Made by a program: the position numbers and the translations under genes
Source of the DNA: Paramacrobiotus metropolitanus
Lineage: Eukaryota; Tardigrada; Eutardigrada; Parachela; Macrobiotidae
Assembly: GCF_019649055.1 (NCBI RefSeq)
Contig: NW_026570253.1
Location: 496,001 to 560,000 of the forward strand
Direction: 5' to 3'
DNA: 64,000 nt
Shown here: one piece after another, positions 27,006 to 39,613 of the stretch
Layout of the letters: each line of letters starts with the position of its first letter
How positions within the stretch are numbered: the stretch's first letter is position 1
Notes under the pieces: generated by a model
The model's database searches: none
What the model was told of the DNA's origin: nothing
What the model saw: the letters and a program-made list of their open reading frames with translations, nothing else

Positions 27006-29958
27006 ATGGCCAGTTTATCTAAAGCTCTACCCGAGGAATTAGAGCAGGTCGGAGGTACGGTCCTTGATGACTTAGGACGAAAGGATTTCTCGTGCCTGAA
27101 CGATGTGTTGTACGCACATTGCACTTGTGACTTGTCACTTGTGCTAACGAAGAAGCCTTCGTGATTCCTGCCTTCTCTGAACATTTTGCCTTTTTCTTGG
27201 TGCTTCGCTGACGATAACAAGTGCTTTGTGTTGCAGGCGTCGTGGTGGCCAATTCGGCGCTGGCCACCCGTGCCGCCGAGGTGCGCGCCAATCGGATCAA
27301 CTGGCAGTCGTACCTGCAGAGTCAGATGATCACACAGGAGCAGTTCAACGTCATCATGATGCTGGACACGGCGCCCCCTCCCAAACGCGATCAGTTTATG
27401 AAGGAGCACCGGTTTGAATGTGCACGGACCTTTCTGGAGATGATCGCCAACGTGGCCAAGGATCAAACGGTGCAGTATCTGCTCACTATGATCGACGATA
27501 TTCTCCAGGTAAAGTTACTCTAATATGCTGGCGAATGACGAAGAAGCCTGTTTGTGACAGTCTGTGGTTAATTCAAGTTAGCAGTTGTTATGAGGGACAT
27601 AGTATTAATGTGTGATATGGGTTATCCCCTTTGGCAACGACGGAAGCTGAGAATGCGTGAAGATTTGAGAAAGTTGTCGACTTGCCCTCAGGACAAATCA
27701 GTTTGTCATTTTCGAGTGTTGCTTACATCATACAGGGCATTTAATTAAATGATTAATTATGCGGCCTTTAGTTTTATATATGGCCGTAAATATAATGACA
27801 TTAATTTGAAGTTTTGACCAGTGTAACGTGCTGGCGAACTCAGCTAGTCAATTATGAAGCGTTGCTACAAAATCTTTCAAGTATTTTTGCTTGTATATAT
27901 TTTTGCTTGTAGGAGTGTAGCTTACTGCTTAAGATAATCCGTTGTTACCATTTTCGCACCAACAAATAGGTTTTTTTTAATACATGGAAGCCATTCTAAA
28001 CAAGGGCATTCTGAATAAGTATACGAGTAATGGAATGTTATGGATTATGATTTCTAGGTAGTAGGGAAAGGGAAATATTTGTACAGTAATTTATTTTCAT
28101 TCTTTTAATGGCTGTTATGTATGTTGCAGGAAGACCGAACTCGTGTCGAGATTTTCCACGAGTACGCAGCAGCGGAGAAAACCACGGTCTGGAGACTTTT
28201 CCTTCCGCTTTTGAATCGACAGGACCAGTTCATTGTCACACAAGCCAGCCGCATCATCGCCAAACTGGCTTGCTGGAGCCGCATCCTGATGGACGGAACA
28301 GATTTACATTTTTATTTGGCATTTCTCAAGGAACAGCTGCGTATGCAGGTACATATGGACTTTTTGTTGCTTTTTTATCAGATCGCTTGTTAATAGCCTT
28401 TTTGTAGAATAATGAGTACAAGCAAGCCACAGCAAGATGTCTGCAGATGTTGCTACGAGTTGATGAATATCGTCAGGCATACGCCACGGTGGACGGAATA
28501 ACAACGTATGTCTCTTTAGTGGATTGGTTTGGATGGCTGTTTGGGATGCTTTAATCGGGTGAAAAATCTTGTAGAATTCTGAATGCACTGTCGACCAGCA
28601 GCAATTTCCAGATCCAGTATCAGCTGATATTTTGTCTTTGGTGCATGTCGTTCAATGCGGATCTTGCGGAACAGATGAACAAGTGAGTGGAACAACTGGA
28701 ATCTGTGGTTAGACGGCGGGCGTTAATTAAGAAAAGCGCGGAAAGAGGAATTTATTTAGGTTTTTTGCATAAAGAGTTATTGAATTGTGGTGTTTTTTTT
28801 TCACAGATACAACGTGATTCCAAATTTGGCATTGATACTAGCCGATTCCCAGAAGGAAAAAGTGCTGCGAATAATTCTGGCGACGCTACGAGTACGGATA
28901 TTGTTTGCGAGCTTTCAACAAAAAAAGCTTTTGAAGTAAATAAATTTATGGTACATGTAGAACTTGCTGGAGAAGCCAGAAGATACCCAGACTGTGCAGG
29001 AGAATGCTGTTGCAATGGTTCACGGGAAGGTGCTAAAGACGTTGAGTCTTCTGCAGTCTCGGAAATTTGATGATCAGGATATCATTGACGATATCACTTA
29101 CCTCGAAGAGAAACTGCAGGCTAGCGTTCAGGATTTGAGGTAGCGTGTCTTTGGGGATTCTAATTACCAATTTTTATTGCAGCGTGTTTTTGTTACATTT
29201 CAAAATATTGAAGTGCTTGTTTTTAGTTCGTTCGACGAGTACGTGTCTGAGCTGAAATCGGGCCGCTTGGAATGGAGTCCGGTACATAAAAGTGAACGTT
29301 TCTGGCGTGAGAATGCGCAAAATTTTAACGAAAGGAATTACGAATTGCTTAAGTAAGTGTTTCTGACTTCCGCAAAACGCTTCTGATGCTTTCTTATGAG
29401 TTTGCATGTTGTTTTGTAGGATTTTGACTCGTCTCTTGGAAGTTTCTAAAGATCCGTTGATTTTGAGTGTTGCCGTGCACGATATTGGCGAATATGTACG
29501 GTGCTATCCCAGAGGAAAGCAGTAAGTAAAAAGAGCGCTCTATCTGACCTTTGGTTGAGTTTTTCATGGAGTGTTATACTGTCTCTCTGTTTCTTTCATC
29601 TCCTTTTTACTTTAAATATTTTCCGTTTGAGAAAATCGTTGACTGTTATTTTTTCTAGAATTATCGAACAAATCGGGGGTAAACAGTTGGCCATGACGCT
29701 ACTTACACATGAAGACTCCAATGTCCGATACCAGGCTTTATTGGCTGTTCAGAAGATGATGGTGCAGAATTGGTACGTAATTGTATCCGTTGATTTCTTT
29801 AATCCAGTGAACACATACATCTGCACATAATTATAGCAGTCTTTTTGTGTTCCTTTTTACGGTACAGGGAGTACCTCGGAAAACAGCTGGAACAAGACAC
29901 GGCAGCAGCCGGTAGCGCTGCGGTCAAGGGGAAACCCGCCGTTCCAACAAAAGGTTAA
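27006..29958 (+). CDS. ATP6V1H: V-type proton ATPase subunit H
   Basis: Twelve exons: 27006-27054, 27237-27508, 28130-28348, 28408-28505, 28575-28682, 28807-28891, 28961-29139, 29227-29352, 29420-29521, 29659-29772, 29868-29958 (eleven coding junction-checked blocks, no other needed); 480 residues against 483 in human. Subunit H (Vma13) is an all-helical armadillo/HEAT-like regulator that couples the V1 and V0 sectors and silences ATPase activity in free V1. Seen: [20 protein letters not shown] at the N-terminus, LNRQDQFIV, and [20 protein letters not shown] with the following [10 protein letters not shown]. Then come [15 protein letters not shown]-like [13 protein letters not shown], and [20 protein letters not shown] at the C-terminus. 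Most introns are 58-190 bases. No anomaly was seen. Confidence 0.98.
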
Positions 29959-30321
29959 AAAGACTGTTGTGCGTTCTGGTGTCGTGTTGGCCTACTCATA
30001 TTCAGAATTCCGAGTGATTCCACCTAGTTTAGCGTGCTTGTCTGTGTGTCTCCCGAATCTGATGATCTACGTAAAATATCGTGCAGCTCTTGATGTGCTT
30101 TTATCTTGTCTGTATCGCTGGGGGAGTGTTTAGTTCACTGTTTACAGAGTCAGAGACGAGACACTGTCGTTTATTTAAGTTTTAGATGCTATCATGGTTA
30201 TAATACTTTGACATTCCGCGCTGAGATAATTTAACGTTCCGAATTACCTGTTTTAATCTGCATCTACAACTGTGATTTGTGAATTTTATTGTGCGTGCAG
30301 TGATGAATTTGCCGAATTAAA

Positions 30322-30327
30322 AATAAA
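30322..30327 (+). terminator. Polyadenylation signal AATAAA for V-ATPase H
   Basis: AATAAA about 360 bases after the V-ATPase H stop and about 105 bases before the opposing signal of the eL30 gene. This makes a tight tail-to-tail arrangement. Confidence 0.5.
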
Positions 30328-30431
30328 CAACAGTGAACGCAGTGCGTACATTTACGGATTTAGTTTGTTTTCATACAGATCTCTGCTGTTTTCGGTACGG
30401 TAAAAAAGCGAATCGGGCAGGTGTTTCACAC

Positions 30432-30437
30432 TTTATT
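30432..30437 (-). terminator. Polyadenylation signal AATAAA for eL30
   Basis: TTTATT on the plus strand reads AATAAA on the minus strand, five bases past the eL30 stop codon. This predicts an extremely short 3' untranslated region, typical for ribosomal protein genes. Confidence 0.55.
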
Positions 30438-30441
30438 CAAA

Positions 30442-31349
30442 TTATTCGCCGCGAGTATCCACAACTCCAGGCATCGTTCTTATGATATCAGAATCTCCTG
30501 GGTCGGTGATGCTCATCGTGGCCACTCGAAAATATTTGCCGCAAGCGGTGCCCAATTCGATATTATTTCCGGTGTAATGATGGACTCCTGTTTTTGCTAA
30601 CATGGCATAATATTCGATCTCCGACTTCCTGTTAACGAAAACGCAAATAAGGCTCAACTCTGGGCAGAATGACGGACAACGGACAAACTGCACAAGTATG
30701 TATCATCAGTAGGTACTGTCCTGACTTAATTTTTCATTTAAATTTCCTAAAAAGTTGTACTATGTGATAATGTGCACAATAAATAGTGACATTATCCTGT
30801 ATAATAATTATGTCCAATAAAATAAACCTTCATCACATTCTAGAAGTCCCAATCGATTTAATACAAAATTAATAGTACTTACGGTAATTGTCTGTAACCT
30901 GGTAAAGTACTTATAGAAATTAAAAAAGCTACCGGTCACTCAAGGTACAATTAACAAAATTCAAAAAACCAAAATAAAAACAAACACCCAAGAGAAAGTT
31001 TCGTATTTACTAACCTAAGCGCGGGTGTGTTGTTGGCGATAATTATAAGCTTGGCTTTGCCCTGTCGGAGTGTTTTAAGGGTCTGCTTGTATCCCAGCAC
31101 GAACTTTCCGGATTTCATCACCAAAGCTAATCGGGCATTAATGTTTTCTGCGGATTTTTTCTGCAAAACCACATTCTTAAATTTCCACATCTATACTATT
31201 TTAATTCTTGTGTACTAATGTGACCGAGCAAATAGATCAATATTAGAAGTTAATATATTACGCGGGGAAATTCGTGAAACGATTGGAAACCTTACCGATT
31301 TCTTGGACACCGCGGCGGCCTGTTGGGTTCCTCCTGCCGGAGCCGACAT
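30442..31349 (-). CDS. RPL30: Large ribosomal subunit protein eL30
   Basis: Three coding exons on the minus strand: 31349-31296, 31160-31015, 30628-30442; 128 residues (human 115). eL30 is an L7Ae-fold RNA-binding protein of the 60S subunit. Seen: [78 protein letters not shown]. The extra length is an Ala/Gln-rich N-terminus ([18 protein letters not shown]) in its own 54-nt exon. A donor-like AAG|GTACGTG (ending 31458) and an acceptor-like TTTTAG (next to 31401) upstream of the ATG suggest a 5' untranslated intron, as is common in ribosomal protein genes. It is head-to-head with full-length PHIP and tail-to-tail with V-ATPase H. Confidence 0.98.
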
Positions 31350-31931
31350 TCTCAGTGGAGACACGAGATTATACTGCAATCGGGTAATGAAATTGTCCAA
31401 TCTAAAAGCATAAAAATGTAAAATACTGCATCCAATATCACATGAGCCTCCACGTACCTTTCGGTAGCTTCTCGGGCTCCCCACTTTTCTGCAGTCTGAC
31501 TGATTATTGAAAATGAAAAATGTTTCGCCGCGGTGGCTACGATTTCCGATTTCCGGCCGAGCGATACGTCAGACGACCGAGGGCGGTACCCGCGTAATTC
31601 TGCGTGTCTATTGGTTATTGTGTAACATTCAATTTTGATTGGCCATTGCATTGCATTGGTCGAATTGGGTACAGCCGCCTAACGTCGTAATGTGGTGAGC
31701 AGCGTTTGCCGTACACAGCCAGCCTGATTGAAAACGAACCAAACTTTGAGAAATATCGTCGATCGCTTATGCTGATGATCTGATACTTTTGCTGGGCCTG
31801 AAATAACCGTAGTTTTCTGGTCGATATTGCCCATTCTTCCATTATGTCCACTCCGGAAATGATACTGTTTTGATTTAACTTGTAATGTTTTTTTAAACTT
31901 ATTCCCATTTTGATTGTGTTCGGCCTGAACC
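31350..31931. promoter_or_regulatory. Bidirectional promoter region, eL30 / PHIP
   Basis: Only 582 bases separate the eL30 ATG (minus) from the PHIP ATG (plus), so both promoters must lie here or overlap. The eL30 side probably includes a small untranslated exon and intron. No TATA box or TOP tract was assigned. Confidence 0.5.
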
Positions 31932-34900
31932 ATGGCATCAACATCGCACGAGGAAATCGCGAGTTCCTCTGAAGGAGGTAAGAATAGAACAGCTTACCAT
32001 TTTGTTGATGTTTGTTTGTTATAAAAAACTGCAAAGTCCACTTTTGCCGCTATGTAACATTTAAATAACCGCTTTATGATGTAGAAATCCAGTTTCTTAT
32101 CGCCAAATACCTTCAGAATGGCCCGTATAAGGATGTTGGTGATGTGAGTACAACCGATCAGAGACTTTTAGCTGGGACATGTTTCAGGGATGAAAAAACG
32201 TTTCTGTTTATAGCTACTGGTCAAGAAACTGGAGGATGGAAAGGTAACTTTGCGACTGATGTTAACGTTGTTGTTGTCGAGTGTGGATGCAGTGCAGCAC
32301 TGTGCTACAGGGCCCTGACGATCAGTGTGTGTATCGATCGTGTTGGGGCATGTGATAAGCTGCTGCATGGCCCGTTGGCGCTGCACTGAGTTCCTCCGTT
32401 CGTCCCTTGGAAAACTGACCTTGTGGTCATCTGATTATCATTTTTTTACGGTTTTAGAGTTTACCCAAACGCGTTGACTGGCAAGGACAGGAGCATGATG
32501 TCGATTTTGACGAACTGGTATGCACTTGTCTAATCCATCAGAACAATTTTGTTCTGCATGGAACATTTACTAAAAATGATTGGTTTTTGGTTTTTTCGAA
32601 AAAAACTTCGAATTTTTGGTATCTCACTTCCTGTCAAGGCGTTGCCTGGCTAGCTCTCGTTAGACCATGTTATACGGTATTGTGCGGCGTCAGCTTTAAG
32701 TTCACTATCCGCCGTGCGTCATGCGATGTGCTTCGGTACGCACTACGCTTTGCGTAGCGTCTGCGTAGTGCGTGGGTACTTAACGTACCATCCTGTACTG
32801 CTGCCGTCACCCGGCTGGGAGTGACGTTGTGACTGAACAAGGCACCTTTTTATACCGATCGCGATCCCCATCGGAGCTTCGATTCTTTATTTCAATAAAT
32901 TTATCGATACTACCTTTATATGTCATTCAGGACTAGTTTTCTTCACATGGCAAAAGTCGATCTAGCTGAAACAAGAAGACGAGTCCTTGCTGAAAGCAAA
33001 ACGGCTTACACGTTAACTAAAATATACAAAAATTAACGAAATGCAGTAGTTTGTTTTCAAAATAGCTACTCGTACAATAAGTATAGCACATCCACAATTT
33101 TAGAAGCTTGGTCCCTTAAAATGCTTAAACAGTATTACATAAATTTTATTTCTTATTGTAGTATATTGGATAGCCTGGATGCTTTATCGATCGACATTGG
33201 TCAATCTAATAATTTTATCAATAGTTCGCACTTAGCAGTTATTACAGTAGTTAGGTACTCGTAATTCAGGTATTATAGTGTAAATGAGTGTAGTCTACGA
33301 TTTTACTCTACTCATCGATTTTGTTACTTACTGCATTTTTTGCTTTCAAAACATATTCAGAATGAAACATATTCCCATGTGCCACCGGACTATCTGGTCA
33401 AGGTCGCTGAGAATTTCGGATCCAATCTGGATGAAGGCAGTCGACAAAACAACGTCGAAGGTGTTTCCTCCTTGCTGCATAGCGCTGGGTGTGGTCGGCT
33501 GGACCCCTTGCGCCGGGCGGAAGGTAAACATTTTTCGTTTCTTTAAAAATGTGAAATTTATCCGGTTTTATACTTACTCAAAGTGCTGTTAATCGTATTC
33601 CGCTTATTTCTTTTTTAAAGTAAATCATATTCCGCTAAGTCACTTTCTTCTAGACTCGAGGAAAGCTCGTTGGGGCACGAAACAGTTGTTATATTCGCGA
33701 AATCCTTGGACTCCTCGCACTCTACCGCTCATCGTTGCTAAAAACTCTAGAGGCAAAGCTGAATCGGACGAAGGCAAGGGCGATGCAATAATTCCTTCCC
33801 TCCCTGGATGGCGTAAGTGGCATGCGGTGCACCGTTGTTTTGTTCGACTGCGATTTTTGCGCAGCTGACTATTTCTTTGTAAATTCTCACAGCCCAGCTT
33901 GCCATTGCCGGACAGATCAGTGGGCTGGTTAATCCCGATACAACATTTTCCAAAGTATTTTACAGCAAGTTTGAATTGCACAAACGAATCCTGGGACATT
34001 TGGCTGCGGTCTTTAATGTCCTTTTCGATAAAAGCGGAAAATTTTTACTTACGGTAAGAAATGGATTTATCTTGTTATGCTAAATATTCTCTACCCGTAA
34101 GAGAAGGTTTTCGTTTCGCAAATGGTAATTCATCAGTGTTTTTGAATATTATTATAGTGTTATAGCCAAGTTGGTTTAATTTGATGTTGTTTATTCTTTC
34201 GGAGTAGGGCTCAGATGACCGTTTATTAAAACTGTGGAACGTTGCCGATGGCCGACTGTTGTTCACATTCCGGGGCCACAGTAACGAAGTAGTGATAATG
34301 GCCATCAACGATGAGAACACAATGTTGGCTTCCGTAGCCACCGATCGAACTATCCGAATTTGGGATCTGCAAACCGGTGCGCAGATTGTGGTCCACAAAT
34401 GCTCCAACCAGTATGCGTTTATCTCCAGTCTGAAGTTCTCTCCTTCCGTCCGTGGAAATTACCGGTTTCTCATCGCCTCGGCCATGGATGGAACAATAAC
34501 GATATGGAAATACGATAAAACCACTTTGAAATTCGCGTACGTTGATTTCGCTTTGTATAAAATATATTGATATTCTATTTTGAACTTCCGGAAAATTATT
34601 CCGATTTTTCTTACAGTCCTGGCGAGGTTATCATAAACGAAAGGGTTGGCGAACAGAGCCCGACAAAGATTTGCTCTATGAGCCTTAGCTCAGGTTGGTT
34701 GTGACTATTCTAGTCGTACAGTATTTATCCGGTTGCTGACTTCGCCGATTGCAGGTGGGACGTTTTTGGCTTCGGGATGTTCCGAAGGTTTCCTCCGTGT
34801 GTACAATCTCATGGCTGACGGCGGAACCAACAAGATCTTCGAGAAGCGGCTGCACAGCGAGCGTGTGGACAGCGTGGAGTACTGCCATGTCGGCGATCGA

Positions 34901-37900
34901 GTCTTGACGGGCAGCCGTGATGGTACCGGTCGCATCTGGCTGTATCGCCGTCAGGAATGGTTTTCCATTATGTTGAACAGTGCTCAAACTCTCAAAATGT
35001 AAGTGCTAAAGGCTCTCTGTGATCTTTCTTTAAAATGTGTACTGTAAGGGCAACAGATCCTTGCTGTTAAATCACTAAATTAGATGCTAGGTCTGCTACG
35101 AGTAGGGCCGCAGTAACTATTCCAGAATTTTTGCAGAGCCGGATCGGATAAGCATGATCCGCGCGCCTTCAAACGTCGTGTAACGATGGTCGGTTGGTCT
35201 CGTAACGACCAGTACGCATTAATAGCGTCGGACGACTGGTTAATACGCGTTTTTGACTCATATGACGGCCGTATGGTGTTTGAGTTGATCGGACACTCCG
35301 ATAGCGTTTATGTCCTTGAAAGTCATCCTTTTGACACCAACATCTACCTCACCGCTGGACACGATGCCCGTCTGGTTATATGGTCATTATTAGATGGCAC
35401 CATGCTGTGCCGCTTCGAACAGTGGATTACTGGACACGGTGCTTCACCTTTCGTCGACGCTAAATGGAGTCCCTGTGGAACAATGTTTGCGGCGACGGAC
35501 ATGTTCGGATCTTTAAATATTTATGGTCGTGGTTCCGGGGCAACATACTCGCAGACACCAGAAGAGCAGTTTTTTCACACGGACTACCGGCCTTTAATGA
35601 AAGATCACGCGGGGTTTGTCGTGGACGAACAGACCCAGCTGGCGCCCAATTTGATGCAACCAGCTTTCCTGGTCAGCGCCGCTGGTGTACCGTATCCGCC
35701 TAATTTGCAGAAATTGGTGCCGGGGAGACGCGATTCCGAAGAGCAGATGAATGTGCCCGCCGAGCCATTACCGGCATTGGATGCTGCACTGCAGGCGCTT
35801 AACAATCAAGCGCAGTTGCCGCCGGGACAGGTTGCCGTACAGGAGGCGGTGGGGATCCAGTATGATCATCCGCCCGTATGTGCCACAGCCTCTTGATCGT
35901 CGCCTGGCGGCCAGTATGTTCCGCCGGCATCAAGAATTGGCGGTGCTGGAGATTGAGCGATTCCGAGAACAGAAGGCGCTGACGAAGGATACCAGTGTGA
36001 GGAATAAAGATGGGACGACGGTGTTCGTGGCACCTCCGAAAGCTCTCACGCAGAAGTTGGAACAGATGCAGCGTCTCAACAATGAGAACCCCTTAGTGGC
36101 CGAACAGGCGCAACAACAGCAGCAGCAAAATCTTTTACTGTTTGTAAGTTATTTGCATAATTGCATTTCCTGTTACGTTATGTTTTTGTTTGTTCTAAAT
36201 TGATAACTTGCAAAGAAAGCCGTTGTTCTTGTGTTGATAATTTTTTTCAGAATTTGCAGGAAATTGACGAAGATCGAAAATTTTTATTTAACTGCAAAAT
36301 GTATGCACTTTTATCGGTTGAGGAAGCTGTACGATGTTGTGAAGAATTTTCTTGGCCAAAATTTAATTGTTGTCAATGATAGTTTAACCTTTGTAGGATG
36401 AAGATGATTCAGAAGATGAAGATTTCCGTATGGAAGAACAGCCACCAGACAGCCCTTCGGAGATGTCGGAGGAATTATCCGACGCGGAAATCTCCATCGC
36501 TAGTGTTGAAGCCAGAGCCAGGCAGCGCGACAATGGTCAACCGCAAGAAAATGGCGTCCGGCGTAGTAATCGCAAACGAAAGCGCTCCGACTCTGGAAGT
36601 GAGAAGGAGAACAGCATTATGGCCGAAGAGGAAGTGGACGAGGTGGACTACGAAGGCCCTTCCACCTCCCGCGGTCCTCCACCACTACGTTCGTCGCGGG
36701 CTGCTGCCAAGAAAAAAACCAAGCCGCCCATCACTTCACGCGAGAAGAAACTGCAGTCGAAGAAGAAAAAGAAAATGGATAATAAGAAATCAGTACCGTC
36801 CAAACTAAGCCGTAAGAAACCCAAGAAGAGTAAGCGGATCCAGAAAGACGAAAAACCTCGAGTATTGCCGGAAGAGAGATCATTTCCCAAGTGGCTCACG
36901 GAAACCGTACCCAAACCTGCCCCGTATTTTCCGCAGATTGGTGATGTTGTGTACTATTACCAGGAGGGACACGAAAAGTATGTTAGGCAAGTGATGGACG
37001 AGGGTATTACGTCCAAATTGTTCAAAGGAATGCCTCGACCGCAATGGAATTTCAAGGTACGGTAATTCCTTGCGTATACAGGATTGTACTGCTGGTGGCA
37101 AATTGTTCCGTATTCTTTAAATCTTAGTATGGATCATTGGTATCAATGGATGAGTCGATGCTTGATTTTATTTCTTCGCTTTATAGGATATCTCGATTAA
37201 ATTTATCTAGTGATTTTATCGGTTGAGGAAGCTGTGCGATGTTGTGAAGAATTTTCTTGATTTTTTTGAACTTGATGATTGTTTAAGCTTTCTTGGTTAT
37301 CCGCTTGACTTGGTTTTTTTATCTGTTTTTATCCTCTTGCTGACGCTTTTTTTTCTAAATAATGTTTGGATAAAGCACTTAGGCAAGACATGGGAAATGA
37401 GAAGTAAATTATCATGAACGACTTGGATTTCTTTTAGGAAGTGGAAGAGCTGGAAATTGTTGCTCTTAAGTTTGTCAACGTCAGTGTTAAGCCTCAGACA
37501 CAGAGTGCCCCCACGATCCACCACATAGCCGAAATTGAAATGAAACGCATAGGCGTTCCACCGAATGGAAAAACGTTCAAAATCAGGTACAGTTCCGTAC
37601 AAGATCAGACATTTAACGGCACCCTGTACACGAGTCTTTCTTCTTTAATTGAAATTGTATTGAAAGTGGAAGCGCTTATTACTTGTACGTATTGCGTAGT
37701 TTTCACGAAATGCCAGATATTGAAGATTTTCTGGTGCTGCAACATCATGTGCTGCGGAGTCAGAATGAGTTGTGGCAAGAGGGAGCCCGGGTAAAAAGCC
37801 TGTTCTGGGACAAAGGCGAACTTCGCTGGTACAAGGGCACTATTGAGTCTGTGTTGCCCGATGCACCCGGCATGTACCACATGCTGAAAGTCAGGTGCGT

Positions 37901-39613
37901 CTACGAATGGCGGATTGTGCTTTGACTGTAAACCGTTAAAACATATTTTTGGCTTTTCAGGTGGGAAGGATCGGAAGATGCTGAGCCGATCAGTCCATGG
38001 GATCTCCATTTAATTACGCCAGGTGGGTCCGTGTACGAATGTGTCTTGCATCTGTTATGCATTTAGGGAAATGTGGCTGAATAGATCAGTTTAACTTCGT
38101 GTATCGCACAGTATTTCCAGGGAAGCTTATGGGCACAAGTGCAGATTTATTTACGGTTACGTTTTGTTCCTTGTGCAGAAGAAGAGGAATTAGTACAGGA
38201 TGGTGCCATTGTTACCGCCCCGGAACTGCGTAGCATGGCCTACCAACCAACTGCTGCCGACTGGAACGATCAAGATCCCGATACGGAAATAAATCGCATC
38301 TTAGAAGTGCTGCACACCGTATCTTCGCTGAATGAAGCGGAACAGTTTGCCGCCCCGGTTGACCTGGAGCGCTACCCAGATTATGTGATGGAGATAGCGT
38401 ATCCTGTAGATCTCAATACCATCCAGCAACGCTTGTCGCAGCGGTTCTATAGGTATTTACTGGTGTTGTTTCGCTTTGCGGGGTAATTTTTATTAAACTC
38501 AGTCGATCTTTGCAGACATAAAGCCGCCTTGATATTCGACTTCAAACAGATAGCCAGCAACTGCGAAAAGTACAATCTCAATTCGACGATTTCCATGCAC
38601 GCCAACTTTATTGCTGACATTTGTACCGATATTACCAAGTATGTCTGTGTCGTATTCTTCACTTCCTTTAGTTGTGCCAAAATGTTTTATGCTTGCATGT
38701 TTAACCAGGCTAAATAATCAGTTATTTATCAAAAACTGTAGCTGTTGCGTCATGAGGTTTTGCTGGCACTTGTACCACTTACATGCTTGCGTGAATTGTA
38801 TTTAGTGATTCATCGACATCAATTGTGCCGGGATCTACCTACATGGAGCGCATAAAGAAGAAATGGCGTGCAGAATTTGAAGCTCGTAAGAAATCTGAGG
38901 CAGCAAACGGTCGCGCCGCACCTAGCGTTAACGCCTTTGTTGACTCGTCCATCTTGTCGGATTCCGAAGAAGAGAAATCTGCTGATGACGATAACGACAG
39001 CGAATTCTCACTGCAGCCGGGTGATGACGAACCCAGCGACGAGGAAATGGGCGTGGAGCCGCCGACCGTCGCCGAGGATATGTCGGATGCGCCCAGTGAG
39101 GACGATGACGATGACGACGGATATAATTACGGCCGGAAGCCCCGTCCCCAGCGGAAGAAAGCCGTACCGGTGCGACTGTGCGGCAACGCTCCCAAACTGC
39201 GCTACCGCCCACGTCCAGGACAGCTGCGACGGGATTCCGCGTCGGATGAATCAGAGATGGGCCATCATCGTGCCAGCAGGCAGAAGGCTGCCAAATCGGC
39301 CAAACACCACCGCCGCATGGCGCGACGGAAGAGCAGCAGCGGGGCTAAACCGCTGCGTAACCATACGGCACAGGAGAACGGTGTGGGTACGGCGCGATCG
39401 ATGCGCAGCGTCGGCAAGCGGAAGACGGTGGAGGAGCCGACAATGCAGCGGCTTCGGAAGCGCTCAGCGGCCACTCTGTTCAGCTATGCGGAATCGGATC
39501 TGGAGACGAATCACAACAGCCCGGCGGAGAGCGGACGCTCCTCGGCGTCCATGGTGCCGACAGAAACCCGCAGTGGACGTAAAGTGAAACGGCCGGGAAT
39601 GTACGAGCCGTGA
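31932..39613 (+). CDS. Full-length PHIP/BRWD protein (WD40, cryptotudor, single bromodomain)
   Basis: Modelled with 18 exons: 31932-31977, 32085-32143, 32458-32517, 33361-33523, 33654-33812, 33893-34053, 34208-34536, 34617-34693, 34755-34998, 35137-35830, 35889-36143, 36397-37056, 37438-37586, 37700-37894, 37961-38022, 38179-38452, 38516-38638, 38806-39613; 1505 residues. PHIP/BRWD proteins are CUL4-DDB1-associated chromatin factors. Order: N-terminal helical domain (IQFLIAKYLQNGPYKDVGD, LPKRVDWQGQEH); WD40 about 195-570 (HKRILGHLAAVFNVLFD; SGSRDGT-like TGSRDGTGRIW); DYRPLMKDHAGFVVDEQTQ; linker; cryptotudor from about 913 (YFPQIGDVVYYY; SPWDLHLI); bromodomain about 1125-1240 (YPVDLNTI, CEKYN). 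The tail is acidic then basic. Human PHIP has a second bromodomain here; none is visible. The frame changes between 35830 and 35889; a 58-nt intron solves it, with a weak GTTGCC donor. Confidence 0.92.
36309..36354 (+). repeat. Intronic 46-bp repeat, copy 1
   Basis: Lies in the PHIP intron 36144-36396. It matches 37214-37259 in the next intron at 45 of 46 positions, and both start TTTTATCGGTTGAGGAAGCT. No splice sites frame it convincingly. Confidence 0.8.
37214..37259 (+). repeat. Intronic 46-bp repeat, copy 2
   Basis: Lies in the PHIP intron 37057-37437 and pairs with 36309-36354. The single difference (A to G) is silent if both copies are read in the frame that gives LSVEEAVRCCEEFS. Confidence 0.8.

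Noticed and set aside
35876-35888. A 13-nt intron in PHIP using the strong donor GTATGT
   Set aside because: Too short to be spliced; a 58-nt intron with the same acceptor is within the size range of other introns here.
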